A stretch of 64,000 bases of DNA from Moringa oleifera (Eukaryota; Streptophyta; Magnoliopsida; Brassicales; Moringaceae), in NCBI GenBank assembly GCA_021397835.1, contig JAJFZO010000575.1, positions 3,291,001-3,355,000 on the forward strand, given 5' to 3'. Positions 49,101 to 62,700 of the stretch are shown one piece after another. How positions within the stretch are numbered: the first letter of the stretch is position 1; each line of letters starts with the position of its first letter. Under the pieces are notes generated by a model. It was given only the letters and a program-made list of their open reading frames with translations, was not told where the DNA came from and did not search any database. Made by a program: the position numbers and the translations under genes.

Positions 49101-52100
49101 GGCATACCAAATCTTCCTTCCATTTGCTAAGCGACTGCCTATTGATCACCCTCTTTTTCGCACTGTTGAGTCCTCTAACATTCTGGGATAAAAATTTAAA
49201 AACATGATTTTGAGGACTTATTGAACTCTTGAGAACCAATAGGGTGACATCCAACCCGATCTCATCCCCATTAATCCCGACATCCAATTGACCCACTTCA
49301 GTTGCAGAATATTCTTGGTTTGATATTACTAGCAGTCTTCCTTCGTGACTCTTCAACACCCATGTGTTACTCTCCACCAATTGAAAACTTAGACTCGTCT
49401 CCATCATACCTCTTCCCTTTATCGACCACTCTCTATCGCCTTTGGGGAAGACACTACTAGTCAATTCTCGTGCATTCATTCTTTATCTAGAAATTTCTTC
49501 CTTTTCCTTGTTGGTTTCTCTAAGCGAGACAGGATGCCCGGTCTCCCTAACTTGCACTTAACACTGTTTTTCAACTTGAGTATTAATCCCAACTTTTTGG
49601 GCTCAGTAGGCTGCCCCACAGTTCTACCTTCTTCCACTCCAAACTCTCTAAGCCTACCATTTGAAACCAACCCGAATAATCAAAATGGCATCGCAATTTA
49701 AGGTTCCTAAAATCACCCATTCCCTCGTTTCTTTCTTGTGAGGACCCACCTAAAAGGCCCAATATCTCATTGTGATTTTGAAACCCAACCCATTTGTTGC
49801 ATCCTTACTTTTTTTGACCATTAATTAATTTGGGCTTGATTACGCAACCCGAACCGAATCTTTTTCGCTTGGTTAGCCACTCGTGAAAACATGAACTGAT
49901 CAATGATCTTTGTTCCCTCATTGTCGACCACCACTTGCTTCCATGTCCTTGGAACGCCACTTGACAACTCACCTCTTTAATAGTCTCTTAATGTTGTGAT
50001 TGTTTGTTCACACTTGCAGCAAAGGCATACACTTGTCCCCAGCTTTGACGTTGTGTTTGTCATTGTTCTTCGACCGCTCCTATCTTCTGTCGCCATAGTT
50101 ACCTCTTGTTGTTTGCGTATAATTTCTTTTTTTTATCCCCAACTCAATTACTCTTTTTCTGATATTCTCTTTTACTTACCTCCAGACACCACCGTCTAGC
50201 ATGTATATTGATCTCTCCTTTTCTCTGGCGATATTTGCTGGCCTAAGGAAAACACCCTTTCCATTTCAATCTAATTACATCCATCAATACTCTGTTACCC
50301 TCTCTTCTTTTCCTGACCCAGCCCTTTCGCTGTTGCGCCATTATCAGATTCCCCTTCAAAAAATACAATGACATCTACCTACCATTTCTCTGCTCCGTTA
50401 TCTGCAAGCCTCCTTCATTTTCTCCTCCGTCAAATTCAATAATCTTCCTTTTAACCATTGCAAAACACGCCTTGTTTCCTCTGTACAAATTCTCTCCGTA
50501 CACACCTTGCATCCTTCATACAAATATGGAATTTGTTGCTAGAATTTAGAAAGTAGTTCAGCTAGTTTGAACTTTTGTTACTGGATGTCCTGATTGGCAC
50601 TTAGTGTTTTATATTATTGTGCAGGCTGTGGATGAAGTCAATGAGAAACTTGAAGAATCTCTAATTCTTGAAGTTCTTGCTGCTGGAGGAAAGGTTTGTA
50701 TGGCTAGTTCGTAACCTATCATGATAATTTCATCTTGACTAAGTCCAAAGTGATTACCAATTTTGTTAAAGTGTAAAGCTTAAAGCTGTTAGGACAAGGC
50801 ATTGCTTTAAATCCTATCACATGCTAGTCCTTCTAAAGTGGCCTCCTAGGATGACATGGTGAGGACCAAAGTGTGGGTCAGAACTTGGTGATGGGTACAA
50901 GCTGGATGTAATGCATTCTTTAACTGAAGATTAATGAATAAGGGTAGTTGTTTAAGTTTTGAATGAAAGGTGAGCGTTGCTATCATCGAAAGGCGAGCAT
51001 TGCTATTATCTATTATCCTAGAAGCTCGACTTATTGGGAAAAAAGTGTGACCTTTATTATTTATATTGTGACATGCTCATTCACATATGAGTTCACCTCC
51101 TTCATCTACCACTTAGGGTGATGACAAGTTAGCCATTATAAAGTTCTCTCTTTCTCTCTCTCTCTCTCTCTTTCATACACATCACAAGTGTTGGCGCTCA
51201 TGTGCAGAAAGCTGGTTGATGTGAGAAGTGCTGGTGCTTTTGTATTGTACTTAATGTGAATATAGAAATGTGACCTTGCAAGCCACTGTAGGTTTTACTA
51301 ATTCCAGTTTAACCTATTAAAGTGCAAACTTTCTTGAGTCTACTCCTTACTTTTTCTCTTCAGTAAAATTCTTTGTGGAATCCTGAGCAATTCCATGTAG
51401 CAGAATCGGTCCTTTTCTGATTGTTTGCATTTATATGTACCCATATTGTCTTGCAGGTACACATAATAAGTTGTGAGAGTGAGCTAACAATTAAGATGAA
51501 GCTGCATTCATTGAAGATTAAAGATGAGCTCCAGGGTCCTCTGTCAGAAAGTCCACACTACTTAGCATGCTCTGTGCTGAAGAAAGACAATTTAATTGCT
51601 TCCCATGGGATACTTGATTCCCATGGAAATGAGATGTCTGTAGTGCTTCAAGAGGATGAGGATACTTTTACAGATGCTTTGCCAGAATTTATGTATCTGA
51701 CAGATCCAAGCATTTGTTCAGAAGATATGGATGTGGCTCAGTGTGGTATGATGGCGGACATCAATGATCCTGAAGGATTTGATTCTATGGGAACCTTGAT
51801 TCATGAAAAAGATTTGGTACAAGAGAAAGGCTTTTCTGATGAGATATATTATGAGGCACAAGGTGGTGATGATACTGATTTTGTATCAGTTACCTTCTCG
51901 ACAAGGAGTTCTAGTTCTCAGGATTATGATGGCATAGATACACAGGTAGCTAAGAGTGGAATCCTGGGTCTCATGTGAAGTCTGTTCTCTATATTTGCCT
52001 TAAAATGCTATGCTAATTGTTTCAAATGATATTTCAGATGAGTGTTCGCATGTCCAAACTGGAGTTTTTCTGCAACAGACCTACACTTGTTGCTTTAATT

Positions 52101-53727
52101 GCTTTTGGTTTTGATCTGAGCATGGTGGGAACTGTGGGGAGTGATACAGATGTCACCAATACTTCAGATGATAAATCTGTGATAAACAAAGAAAAGACCG
52201 AAGAAAGTGGTCGTATTGAGGGGTTTCTTGGGTATGGTAAAGATCGTGTAGTTTTTTATTTAAATATGAATGTTGATAGCGTGACAGTGTTTCTTAACAA
52301 GGAGGATGGTTCTCAACTAGCAATGTTTGTGCAAGAAAGTTTCCTGTTAGATATTAAGGTGAGAATATTTTCATTGATAACTACATGCACCCTTCCTTTT
52401 TTCTTTTTATCTTTTTTTTTCTGTTTTATATTTCTGATATAACCAATTGCTATTCGAAACTATGGTTTAGCTCCATGCATCTCTTAGATTTGTACAACAC
52501 TATTTTAGTTAATTTTTCCAGATGTGAACAAGAATTTCATTGCTAGTTTAATGACTTTATTCTACAATGGGTTGTTGTCTGACTTTAATTTCATTTTCAT
52601 CTCCAGTTTTGTTCTTTTAATATATTTTTATCGTGTCTCAATTCATTGGCTTTTCTTACAAAGGTCCACCCAGGTTCTCTATCAATAGAAGGCACATTGG
52701 GAAATTTCAGACTCTGTGATATGTCTCTGGGGACAGAACATTGTTGGGGTTGGCTTTGTGATATACGTAATCCAGGGGTTGAATCTCTTATCAAGGTTCA
52801 TATTATATATATGTTTCCATGTTACTTGAGGCATATAATATCATGCTTGTTTAAATTTTGTTGTTCCTTTGTTGATTGTGCTTAGAAATTCTCTTTTTGT
52901 TTCTTTTTCCTGTTCAGTTCAAATTTAATTCTTATAGTGTCGGAGATGATGATTATGAAGGATACAATTACAGCTTGTCTGGGCGACTTTCTGCTGTTCG
53001 CATAGTTTTCCTGTATAGATTCATTCAGGAGGTATATGGGAGTACAGATCATAATTATTTGAATTCCATATCAGTGTTGTACTATTGTTAACTTTAGAGC
53101 ATGCTTGGCAAAGAAATAGTTTCTGTCAGCTGTACCTATTTAAATAAGCTCATGTTCAATTTGTTTAAATTCTAATATGTTTGATGTTTTTGAGTTGTGA
53201 CTACTGGATGAACGCATGCTTTCACAGGTAACTGTTTACTTCATGGGACTTGCTACACCACATACTGAAGAAGTAATAAAACTTGTTGACAAAGTTGGGG
53301 ACTTGGAGTGGTTGATTAACAAATATGAGATTGATGGAGCTGCTTCATTAAAGCTAGATCTTTCACTTGATACTCCAATTATCATTGTTCCTCGGGATTC
53401 AATGAGCAAAGAGTATGTAGAACTGTCTGTTGGTTGTTACGTACTTACTGAAGACTTTTCTTATACATTCACATTCTCTGCAACTGTTGGAAAAAAAGTG
53501 TGCATGTAAACACATTCTGGTAATCTTGATAAATTATATGTGTTGGAGATATCTTTCTATGTTTAATTGCTTATTATGGTGTAGATAATTGCTTTCAGCT
53601 TGAACTGCTTCTAGTTTCTATTCATTGGTTATGGTCGTCAAATATGTGTCTTTATGCATGTTTGTGAGTATGTGCCTGTGTTTGTTGTAATTCCCGAGTT
53701 GTTAGCTTTAATTTACAAGGTAGAAAT

Positions 53728-53764
<37 letters not shown>

Positions 53765-56700
53765 CCCTCCCCATTCCCCAGACATACCAAAAGAGAGTTC
53801 TGTTTTCTTTTCTTGACTTTATAGAAATTTGGAGCTAGAGGCCTTCAAGCTTGCTGCTTTTTTGCTGGATGCAAGTGCCAGATAATGTTTCTGAATGCCA
53901 ATAATGGTTTTATGTTGGGTTATTTGCAGTTTCATTCAACTTGATCTTGGTCAGCTACAGGTGAAAAATGAAATAAGTTGGCATGGATGTCCAGATAAAG
54001 ATCCTACTGCTGTCCACATTGATATCATTCATGCTAAGGTATATTGTTTATGATTGTTTAGGAATTGATTAGTTTGATTTATCGCATTATAATTAATGCT
54101 GGTGCAAATTTGCAGATTCTGGGAATCAACATGTGTGTGGGTATCAATGGTAGTGTTGGTAAACCAATGATACATGAAGGCCAAGGACTGGATGTTTATG
54201 TCCGTCGCAGCTTGAGAGATGTTTTCAGGAAAGTCCCAACTTTCTGTCTAGAAGTTAAGGTAATATAAGAACTTTAGCGATCCAGATGTACTCTTTTGTT
54301 CCCAACTGCCTTTATGAAGTGCAGAACTTTGATAGACCCAGTTGGGAAACCTCTCATTTGTAGTTAATGCATTCACCAGATGTTATAAATTGCATGCTGT
54401 TTAGCATTTGCTTTTCTTCACCAATTTAGTTGTGGAATCAGTTTAGAAACCTCCACATAGATGGATATAGCATATAAATTTTATCTAACTTTATTTTTTC
54501 AAATAATATCCTACATTTCTTGGTAATTATAAAAATGTACTGATATGAACTTTGATAGGAGTTATGTTGCCTATGTCCTTTTTGTTTTATGGTTATCAAT
54601 TTTGCGATTTGTGGAAAACTATGGTCCTCAACTAATCCTTTCTGGACATTCTTTTGGGCAGGTTGATTTCTTGCATGGGATGATATCTGATAAAGAATAT
54701 GAAGTTATTGTAAATTGTACATATATGAATTTATATGAGACACCAAAGCTGCCTCCAAGTTTTCGTGGCAGCATATCTGGTTCCAAGGATACAATGCGTT
54801 TGCTGGTTGACAAGGTGAACTTGAACAGTCAAATGATACTGTCACGTACGGTTACCATAGTGGCAGTTGAAGTCAATTATGCCCTCTTGGAGTTACGTAA
54901 CGATATATGCGAGGAGTCACTTTTAGCTCATGTTGCTGTGAGTACCCCTCCCCCAATCCTTCCAGTATTTAATAATAATTGATGTTGTTTTCTCTACAGA
55001 TTTGATCTCTGATATTTGTAACTAAAGTGTAGCCTATTTTCTTTGCAGCTAGAAGGTCTTTGGGTATCATACAGAATGACTTCATTGTCCGAGACAGATC
55101 TGTATGTGACCATTCCTAAATTTTCGGTCCTGGATATTCGCCCTAATACAAAACCTGAAATGCGTCTAATGCTTGGATCCTCCACTGATGCTTACAAGCA
55201 AGCTTCTTCAGGAAATTTCCCCTTTTCCTTGAGTAAGGGTAGCTTAAGGAGAATAAACTCTAAAGCTGGTGGTGATGTTGATGTCCTATATTCAACAATG
55301 TTCTTGATGGACTACAGATGGCGGGTATCCTCCCAGTCATTTGTTGTTCGGATTCAACAACCTAGAATCCTTTTTGTACCCGATTTCCTTCTAGCAATTG
55401 GTGAATTTTTTGTGCCAGCTCTGAGAACCATAACAGGGAGGGAAGAGACGATGGATGCCAAGAACGATCCTGTAAGGAGAACTAGTAGCATAATACTCTC
55501 TCAGCCTGTTTATGAACAAATTGAAGATGTGGTGTACTTGTCCCCAAGTAGACAGTTAGTAGCGGATGCTTTGGGGGTTGATGAATATATTTATGATGGT
55601 TGTGGAAAGGTAATTTCTTTAAGTGGAGAAAGAGACATGAAGGAAAACCGTTCAGCGAAGTTTCAACCAATCATAATCATTGGACGTGGTAAGAGGTTGC
55701 GGTTTGTCAATGTGAAAATTGAGGTAATTACAATCTTTTTATGCTATGTATTTTATCTAGGATGTAAGTTTGAATCTTCTATTTTGTTTTTTTATTTTAT
55801 ACAGCAAGGAAAGATTGAGTCTGACAGAATATCTGGTTTCAACCTATCTGATAGTTAAGAGCATAGTCTACAGTGATATTGGTAGGCTATTTAGAAGATG
55901 GTCCATGCTAAAGCCACATTAAATGTTAGATGCATTGATTTAGAATTGATGTTATCCCCAACATTTTCAGTGGGTCTTCTGTATCTTCTAACTTATAATT
56001 TTAAGTACTTTATCTTTTGCTATCTTCTTTTTTTTTTTTTTTTAAATATATATATCAGAATGGCTCTCTTTTGAGGAAGTACACGTACTTGAGTAATGAG
56101 AGCAGCTACTCAGTCTCCTTGGAGGATGGTGTTCATGTTTCTTTGCTAGACAGTGCCTCATGTGATTATGACCAGGATGATCGTCTTAACATTCATGACT
56201 CATCTGACATGTCAAGTACTTCATGTTGTCAGAGTAATTCAAACATAACAAGCAGCTTCACATTTGAAGCCCAGGTAGCTGGATTTTCAATATTGGTTGT
56301 TTGTGTGTATAAATTCTATTTCATCCTGTGTTGTATTATTGTTCACATTGCTTTTATGTTTCAACTTTTGTTTTTTGTTATCCCCACTTTTGCTCTGCTT
56401 TCATGCTTTAGCAAGAGCCTACATATCATATCAACATACGTTATTTTCTGTTCCTTTTGGGTTCCTGACATATTTTAGATGCCGTTAACTTCAGTTTCAG
56501 TTTGGTCTTACTGGCCTGCCTTCCGCAAATCCGGTGATCTGCCATTAAATCTTTTGAAGTATATTTATCTGCTATACTTATATAGCAGTGGTCTGCCATT
56601 AAGTCTTATATTTTCTGTTCCTTTTGGGTTCCTGACATATTTTAGATGCTGGTAACTCCTGTTTCAGTTTCGTCTTACTGGCCTGCCTTCTGCAAATCAA

Positions 56701-59700
56701 GTTGTCTGCCATTAATTCTTTGAAGCCTATTTATCTGCTATGATTATATTTAACTAGGTTTCTTGCTCCATTCTGAGACTCTGTAGCTATCTTTAGAAAA
56801 TCTTGGCTCTCAGGATAACTAAAATTTTGAAGCTCATTTGGTGGTCCATCTTGTAAACAATAGCTTAGTTAGCTACCTGTGCTGTAACAATTTTAGGAAT
56901 TGGGCTGGACATGAACAGATTAAAAGCCAAGAACAAGTTGTATGTGAAGATTCCTTTTTTGAATTTTATGGGTGATCTGTAGGGAAAGAAATAAGAGAGT
57001 ATTTAAGGGAAGGGAGACACTGATGGGTATCATTAGTGCTCAATGGTTAAAACTACTAAAATTATAGGAAACGGGTAATGATTTTGTAAATGAGAAGGAG
57101 CTAGTTGATTTTATAGAGCTGCTTGTGATATAGATCACTATCTATACTTGTAAAAAGGTTGCGCCCCCTTGGTGTTGTATATATAATAGAAATCTTTCGG
57201 TCCTTTTTAAAAAAAAAAAAAAACAATTTTAGTAATTGGATTTTGAATTTTGTATGAAGAGGATTCTGTGTGGACTTCACCAATGGAGGTTTTCTTCATT
57301 AGGGTAGAAAGGAAGCTCTTTGAGCTTCATACATTAGGTGAAACTGAGAATTGACTTAAACTAGGAGGGCGGAGTAGGGGCAAGAGGGTTTCCATGTTCA
57401 TTAGTAAGGAAGAAACGAGATGGATTTTAGTAGCTATGGACAATCTGTTGAAGGCAAGAAATTGTATTAGCTTTTGGATGAAGTGGAGGATAGGAAAGAA
57501 GGTTATTTTAATGGAAGTCAGAGCTAATGTGATAGGTGGGTTTTTGTGTTGGTCTGAGATGAAACCGTCGGGAGTTAGGATGATGATGTTCCCAAAAGGC
57601 GGCCAAGGTTTTGCGTGGTAGCGTAAGATGCGTAGTTTATAAGTCTGGGAAGTAAACGAAAGCAGTAGAATGAATCTAAATTGCGGGGTGAATGGGGAGA
57701 TGCAAGGTAACGAGGTCAATCAGAGATTGAAGGTCGTATGCCCGAGTTGCGATTTCTAGATAGTTTAGAGATCAGAGGGAAGGTTATCGAAAATGGTGGG
57801 GGAGGATATCGGATAAAGATCTTTTAGAGATTTTCTTTTGGGTGTTGATGACGACAAGGCAAGGTTATTGCAGAGAGTTGTTTCAGGACATGTTGAACGA
57901 GTGGAGAAGAAGATAGCTGACATATACGGGTTGAACATTTGGATAGATTTGGCTTCGTTGTGATAGAATCGAGTCAAGAGTGTTCTGGATTAGGCCATGT
58001 TAAACAAAAATGTGTAGAAAAAGTGGGCCCCAAGTCAGATCCATGGACCTTAACCTAGAATATAAAAAGACGGAGAGGTGGGATGGAGCTTTCAAATCGA
58101 GTAATTGTAATCCAGGTTTTTAGGCTTCGATTTTCCTTACTCTTCTTGAACAAAATTCTCTGACGTCGGCGTGGGACCTGAGAGAATCAACAGTAACTAT
58201 CGCCAGACCTTCGTCATACAACAATCAAACCAAGCTGCTGCTGTGGAGCAAAGATATGGATGGGGTGATCATCAGGATATCAGGGTTGTTTGACCTCTGG
58301 GTGGAGTTGAATTTTGTCGATGCTTTTCTAGCAAGGGCGAGTTGAGTTCTAGCGACACAAAAGGTTGAACTGCCATCGAGTACAACGACAATAAAGAATT
58401 TGGGAAGGAAGCAATGGTTTGTTTTTAAGGAGACAGAGAGATGCTCATTAATAGAGAGGGAAATGAGGGAGTGTGGGGGAGCCAAGTCTCTTTTTCCATC
58501 TATCTTCAGACGATCTCCAAATGGTAGACGAGCAGTACGGACGAGGATATTGAACAATGGATGCGGGGTTAATCTGATCAAAAGTGCTAATGAATCAATA
58601 TTAAAATTGATGAAGGCGCGGATGGGTTTGGTTAGTAAAAAGGAGCAAAGGAAGGGAAAGGTGGAAGTGTAGTGTCGTTATGGGAGAAAAAATATGGGAG
58701 TGGATAAAGGGAAAGCAAAAGTATCGGATGTTAGGGACAAAGTAGTGGCAACAGGGCAGATTTTCACTAAAGAAGGTGGTAGATTGTTAGGTGATATAAT
58801 GCAGGGAAATAAAGCAACTACAGTTGAAGTAGGAAGCAACAGTGTGCACAGAAAAGGCCAATACCAACATGGGCAAAAACAAAAATGGATCTAATGGGGT
58901 GGCAACAGATGATATCAAGAAGGATAATGAACAATTTGGGCAGAATTCGTGACAGAGTGGGATTGACCAATGGGCGCCAAGATGAACAAATCGATGCAAT
59001 CCTCAGTGACAGAGGGAGGAGAAGGTGTCTAGGACTTAAAGAGGTTAAACATGTTTAGGATCATATTTTGGAATGTGAGAGGGACTTGATAATTTAGAAA
59101 AAAATGGTGATAATCAACCATTCGTTGAGTAAGTGAAAAGTGGATATAGTATGCTTACAAGAGACAAAAATTAAGTGGATAAATGAAAATATCGTAAGAA
59201 ATTTGTGGAATAATAGAGGAGTGGAGTGGAAGGCATTACCATCTAGGGGAAGCTTAAGGGGAATTGTTATTATGTGAAATAGGAGGGTTTATGGTTGTGT
59301 AGAGAAATGGGTTGGGGAAGAGTCTTTATCATGCATTTTGAGAATGGAAGATAACATATTGGAATGGGTGTTTATTGGGATATATGGGCATGTGGAAGGA
59401 GAGAGTCATGCACATTTTTGGAAAGAGTTGAGAATATGTAGAAGAAAATGGAGCTTTCCATGGGTGATAGGTGGGGATTTTAATGGGGTTTTGTATGAAT
59501 ATTAGAGAACAAGGAAAGAAGGGTGAAGGGCACTTTCTAGGATGTTATAATGGAACTTGAATTAATTGATCTACTCATTGAAGGAGGTGAGTTCATTTGG
59601 TCTAACATATGTTACAACTTTCTCTACCAAGCTTGATGGATTTTTCATATACTATGGGAGAAGGCATATCCAGGGGGGAGGTAGAAGATTTTGCCTAGGC

Positions 59701-62700
59701 CAGTATGAAATCATTATCTTATTTTGTTGGAGGTAGAAAGTTTATGATGTGGACCCACACCTTTCGTTTTGAGAACATGTTGCTCAATGTTGATGGTTTT
59801 GGTTGTCTAAGAATGGTGGAAAAGTGATAGGTCGATGGGAGTGTTAGTTATGTGGTGGTTTCTAAGTTGTAGAATCTGAAACAAGAACTTAGAAGATGGA
59901 ACAAAGAAGAGGTGGGCAACGTGAGGAGAAGAAAAGAACCCTTGTGGCTAAAGTCCTCAGAGACAGAGGCCAAGGAGATGAGTGACGGGAGCAGTGAATG
60001 CATGAGGTCTCAAATGAATTGGCCATTTTAAAGATGGAAGAGATTTCATGGAGACAAAAATTCAGAGCTTTGTGGTTGAAATAAGAAGGCTGAACCACTA
60101 AGTTTTTTAATAGAATTGCAAATATGCATAGAAGACACAACTTCATAAGTGCTTTGGAAATAAGGGTATAGTAATTGAGGAGCAAAATGAGCTTAAAGAA
60201 AAGATCATAGACTACTACAGTGAGTTGTATAAGGAAGAATGTGATTGAGACTCACATTGGATGGTTTGTCTTTTGATCGTATTAATGGTAACTTTCAAGA
60301 TTGGATAGAGAGACTGTTTGAGGAAGAGGAGTTAAAAGGGTTTTAAATGATTTTGATGGTGATAAAGCATCGAAAATGGATGGTTTTTCTATGGCATTCT
60401 TGAAGAGTCAATGGAACACTATTAGAGTTAAGATCATGGCGATGTTCAGGGAGTCCCATGAGACTGGTAAGTTTGTTGCCTCACTAAACTCTACCTTTGT
60501 GGTGCTTATCCCAAAGAAAAATGAGGTTGATAATATCAATGACTTTCATAATATCAGTTTGACCAGTAGTGTGTATAAGCTTAGTAAGTGTTGGCTACCA
60601 GGCTCAAAGCAATAATGAATAAAGTGGTTAGCGTCAATCGGAATGCTTTTGTGAAAGGAAGACAAATCTTAGATGCGGCCTTGATAGCTAATGAGGTAGT
60701 GGACCATCACTTGAAATCAGGAGTGAAAGGTGTTATGCTAAAGAGGATGGGATGTGAAAAAGGGTTATGATCATGTGTCTTGGGGGCGTGTGGCCTATAT
60801 GCTAAAGAGGATGGGACGTGAGGAGAAGTGGTGCCAGTGGATCATGGGGTGCATTACTACTATATCTTTCTTAGTGTTAGTGAATGGGGTCCAACATAGT
60901 TCTTTAGGGCTTCTAAAGGCCTAAGGTAAGGGGATCTTTTGTCTCCTCTCCTTTTCATCTTGTTTCCTCTCGTTTTTATCCTTGTCATGGAGGCTATTGA
61001 TCGTATAATAAGTGCAATGGTTCAAGGAAACCTTATTAAGGGGCTTAAGATGGATAGGAGGGGAAAAATATTGTAGTATCTCACTTACTGTACGTGGATG
61101 ATATTATCTTATTTTATGGTGGAGAGGAAGAATAATTTATCAATATGAGATGTGTTTTTTTGCGCTTTGAAGCAATCATAGGTTTGAAGGTAGACTTGGA
61201 GAAGAGTGGATTGATTTTTTTAGGGGCAGAATTGGATGGGGAATATCTTGCATGATTCCTTGATCGCTAGTTGGGATCACTTCCAATACAATACTTGGGT
61301 TTACCTTTGGGGGCAAAGCACAAGAAGAGAACAATTTAGAATAAGGTGGTGGAGAGAGTTGAGAAGAAACTAGCAAGATGGAGGAGTGATAGTTATCCAT
61401 AAGGGGCAGATTAACACTAGTTAAGAGCACACTAGCTAGAGTATACCAGTATATTTTATTTCCCTTTTTCCAATCCCTAGGGATGTGGCATGGAGATTGG
61501 CGCAGCTACATTGACAATTCATTTGGGGAGTCAAAGATACTAGCAAATTTCATTTGGTTAACTAAGAAATAATGCAAAAACCATTAAAAATTGGCAATTT
61601 GGGAATCAAACCAATTTAGTCCTTTAGTAAGGAACTTTTGGGAAAATGGTTATGAAAATTTATGAGAGAGAAAGACAACTTGTGGAGAAAAGTTGTGGAG
61701 TGTAGGTTTGGGGTGGAGGATGGGGGTTGGATGATAGTATTGAGGAGAGATAGGTATGGGACGTGAGTGTTGGGGGGCTATTAGAAAAGGGTAGGAGGAA
61801 TTTCGATCCTAGGTGTGTTTCAAAGTGGGATGCGAACACTATGTCAGCTTTTGGCATGATGCATAGTGCGAAAATTCATTAAATAGACAAATTTTCATCT
61901 CTGTATCACTTGGCTTCCAACAAACAAGTTAAAATTAGTGACTATATACTGATGCAGGGTGATGACATCACTTGGGATGTTGGCTTCAAAAAAGATTTGT
62001 AGGATTGGGAAATAGACACGATGGGACACTTTTTTGAGAAAATGTACACTTTTAAAGCAATAGGAATGATCTAGATATAGTATTTTAGAGAGGGAATAGC
62101 ACCAAGTTGTTTATCATAAAAGATTATTATAAAAGGCTTAAGAGTGGTTTTGGACATGAGAAACGGGTCTGCTGCCATGGAGGGTAATCTAGAAAGGCAA
62201 AGTGCATCCTAGAGTGGCTTTCTATGCATGGGAAGCTGCTTAGGGGAAGCCCCTCACCACTGACAACTTGCAGAAAAGAGGAATGATTTTGGCAAACAAG
62301 TGTTTTTTATGTAAAGAATATGTTGAATTTGTCAATCATGTATTGTTATGGTGTAAATGGATGAGGTGAACATGTAAAACTGTTTTAGAGTTGTTGCGAT
62401 ACACGTGACTGGTGATTGGGTCGTGGACAGATGAGATTGGTGCATGGTGAGGGCTGCATGTGGTCAAACAGAAGAGGAAGGTGGCTGCAAAAATTCTTTT
62501 ATTGATTTTTTGGTAAGTATGGAATGAAAGAAATAGAAGATCTTTTGAGGAGAGGAGAACTCCTCTTTTTTTGTTCAGTGATAGATAGATTAGAATATCG
62601 AGAGGTTGGGTTAAAGATACAAATTTTGTAAATAATGATGACTTAGTGGAGTTCATTGAATTCCTTATCTCTAAATAGGTATATCATACTTGTAAATGAG

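Larger units (their letters stand above)
50625..56274 (+). other. VPS13: VPS13 exons 25-35: acidic linker and groove repeats
   Basis: Residues 994-1903. Exon 26 (163 codons) contains a long acidic, low-conservation segment (EDEDTFTDALPEF and many D/E) typical of a disordered loop leaving the groove. Exons 27-34 return to conserved groove sequence, for example GKDRVVFYLNMNVDSVTVF, DDDYEGYNYSLSGRLSAVR and VVYLSPSRQLVADALG. Exon 35 is Ser/Asp-rich. Confidence 0.8.
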
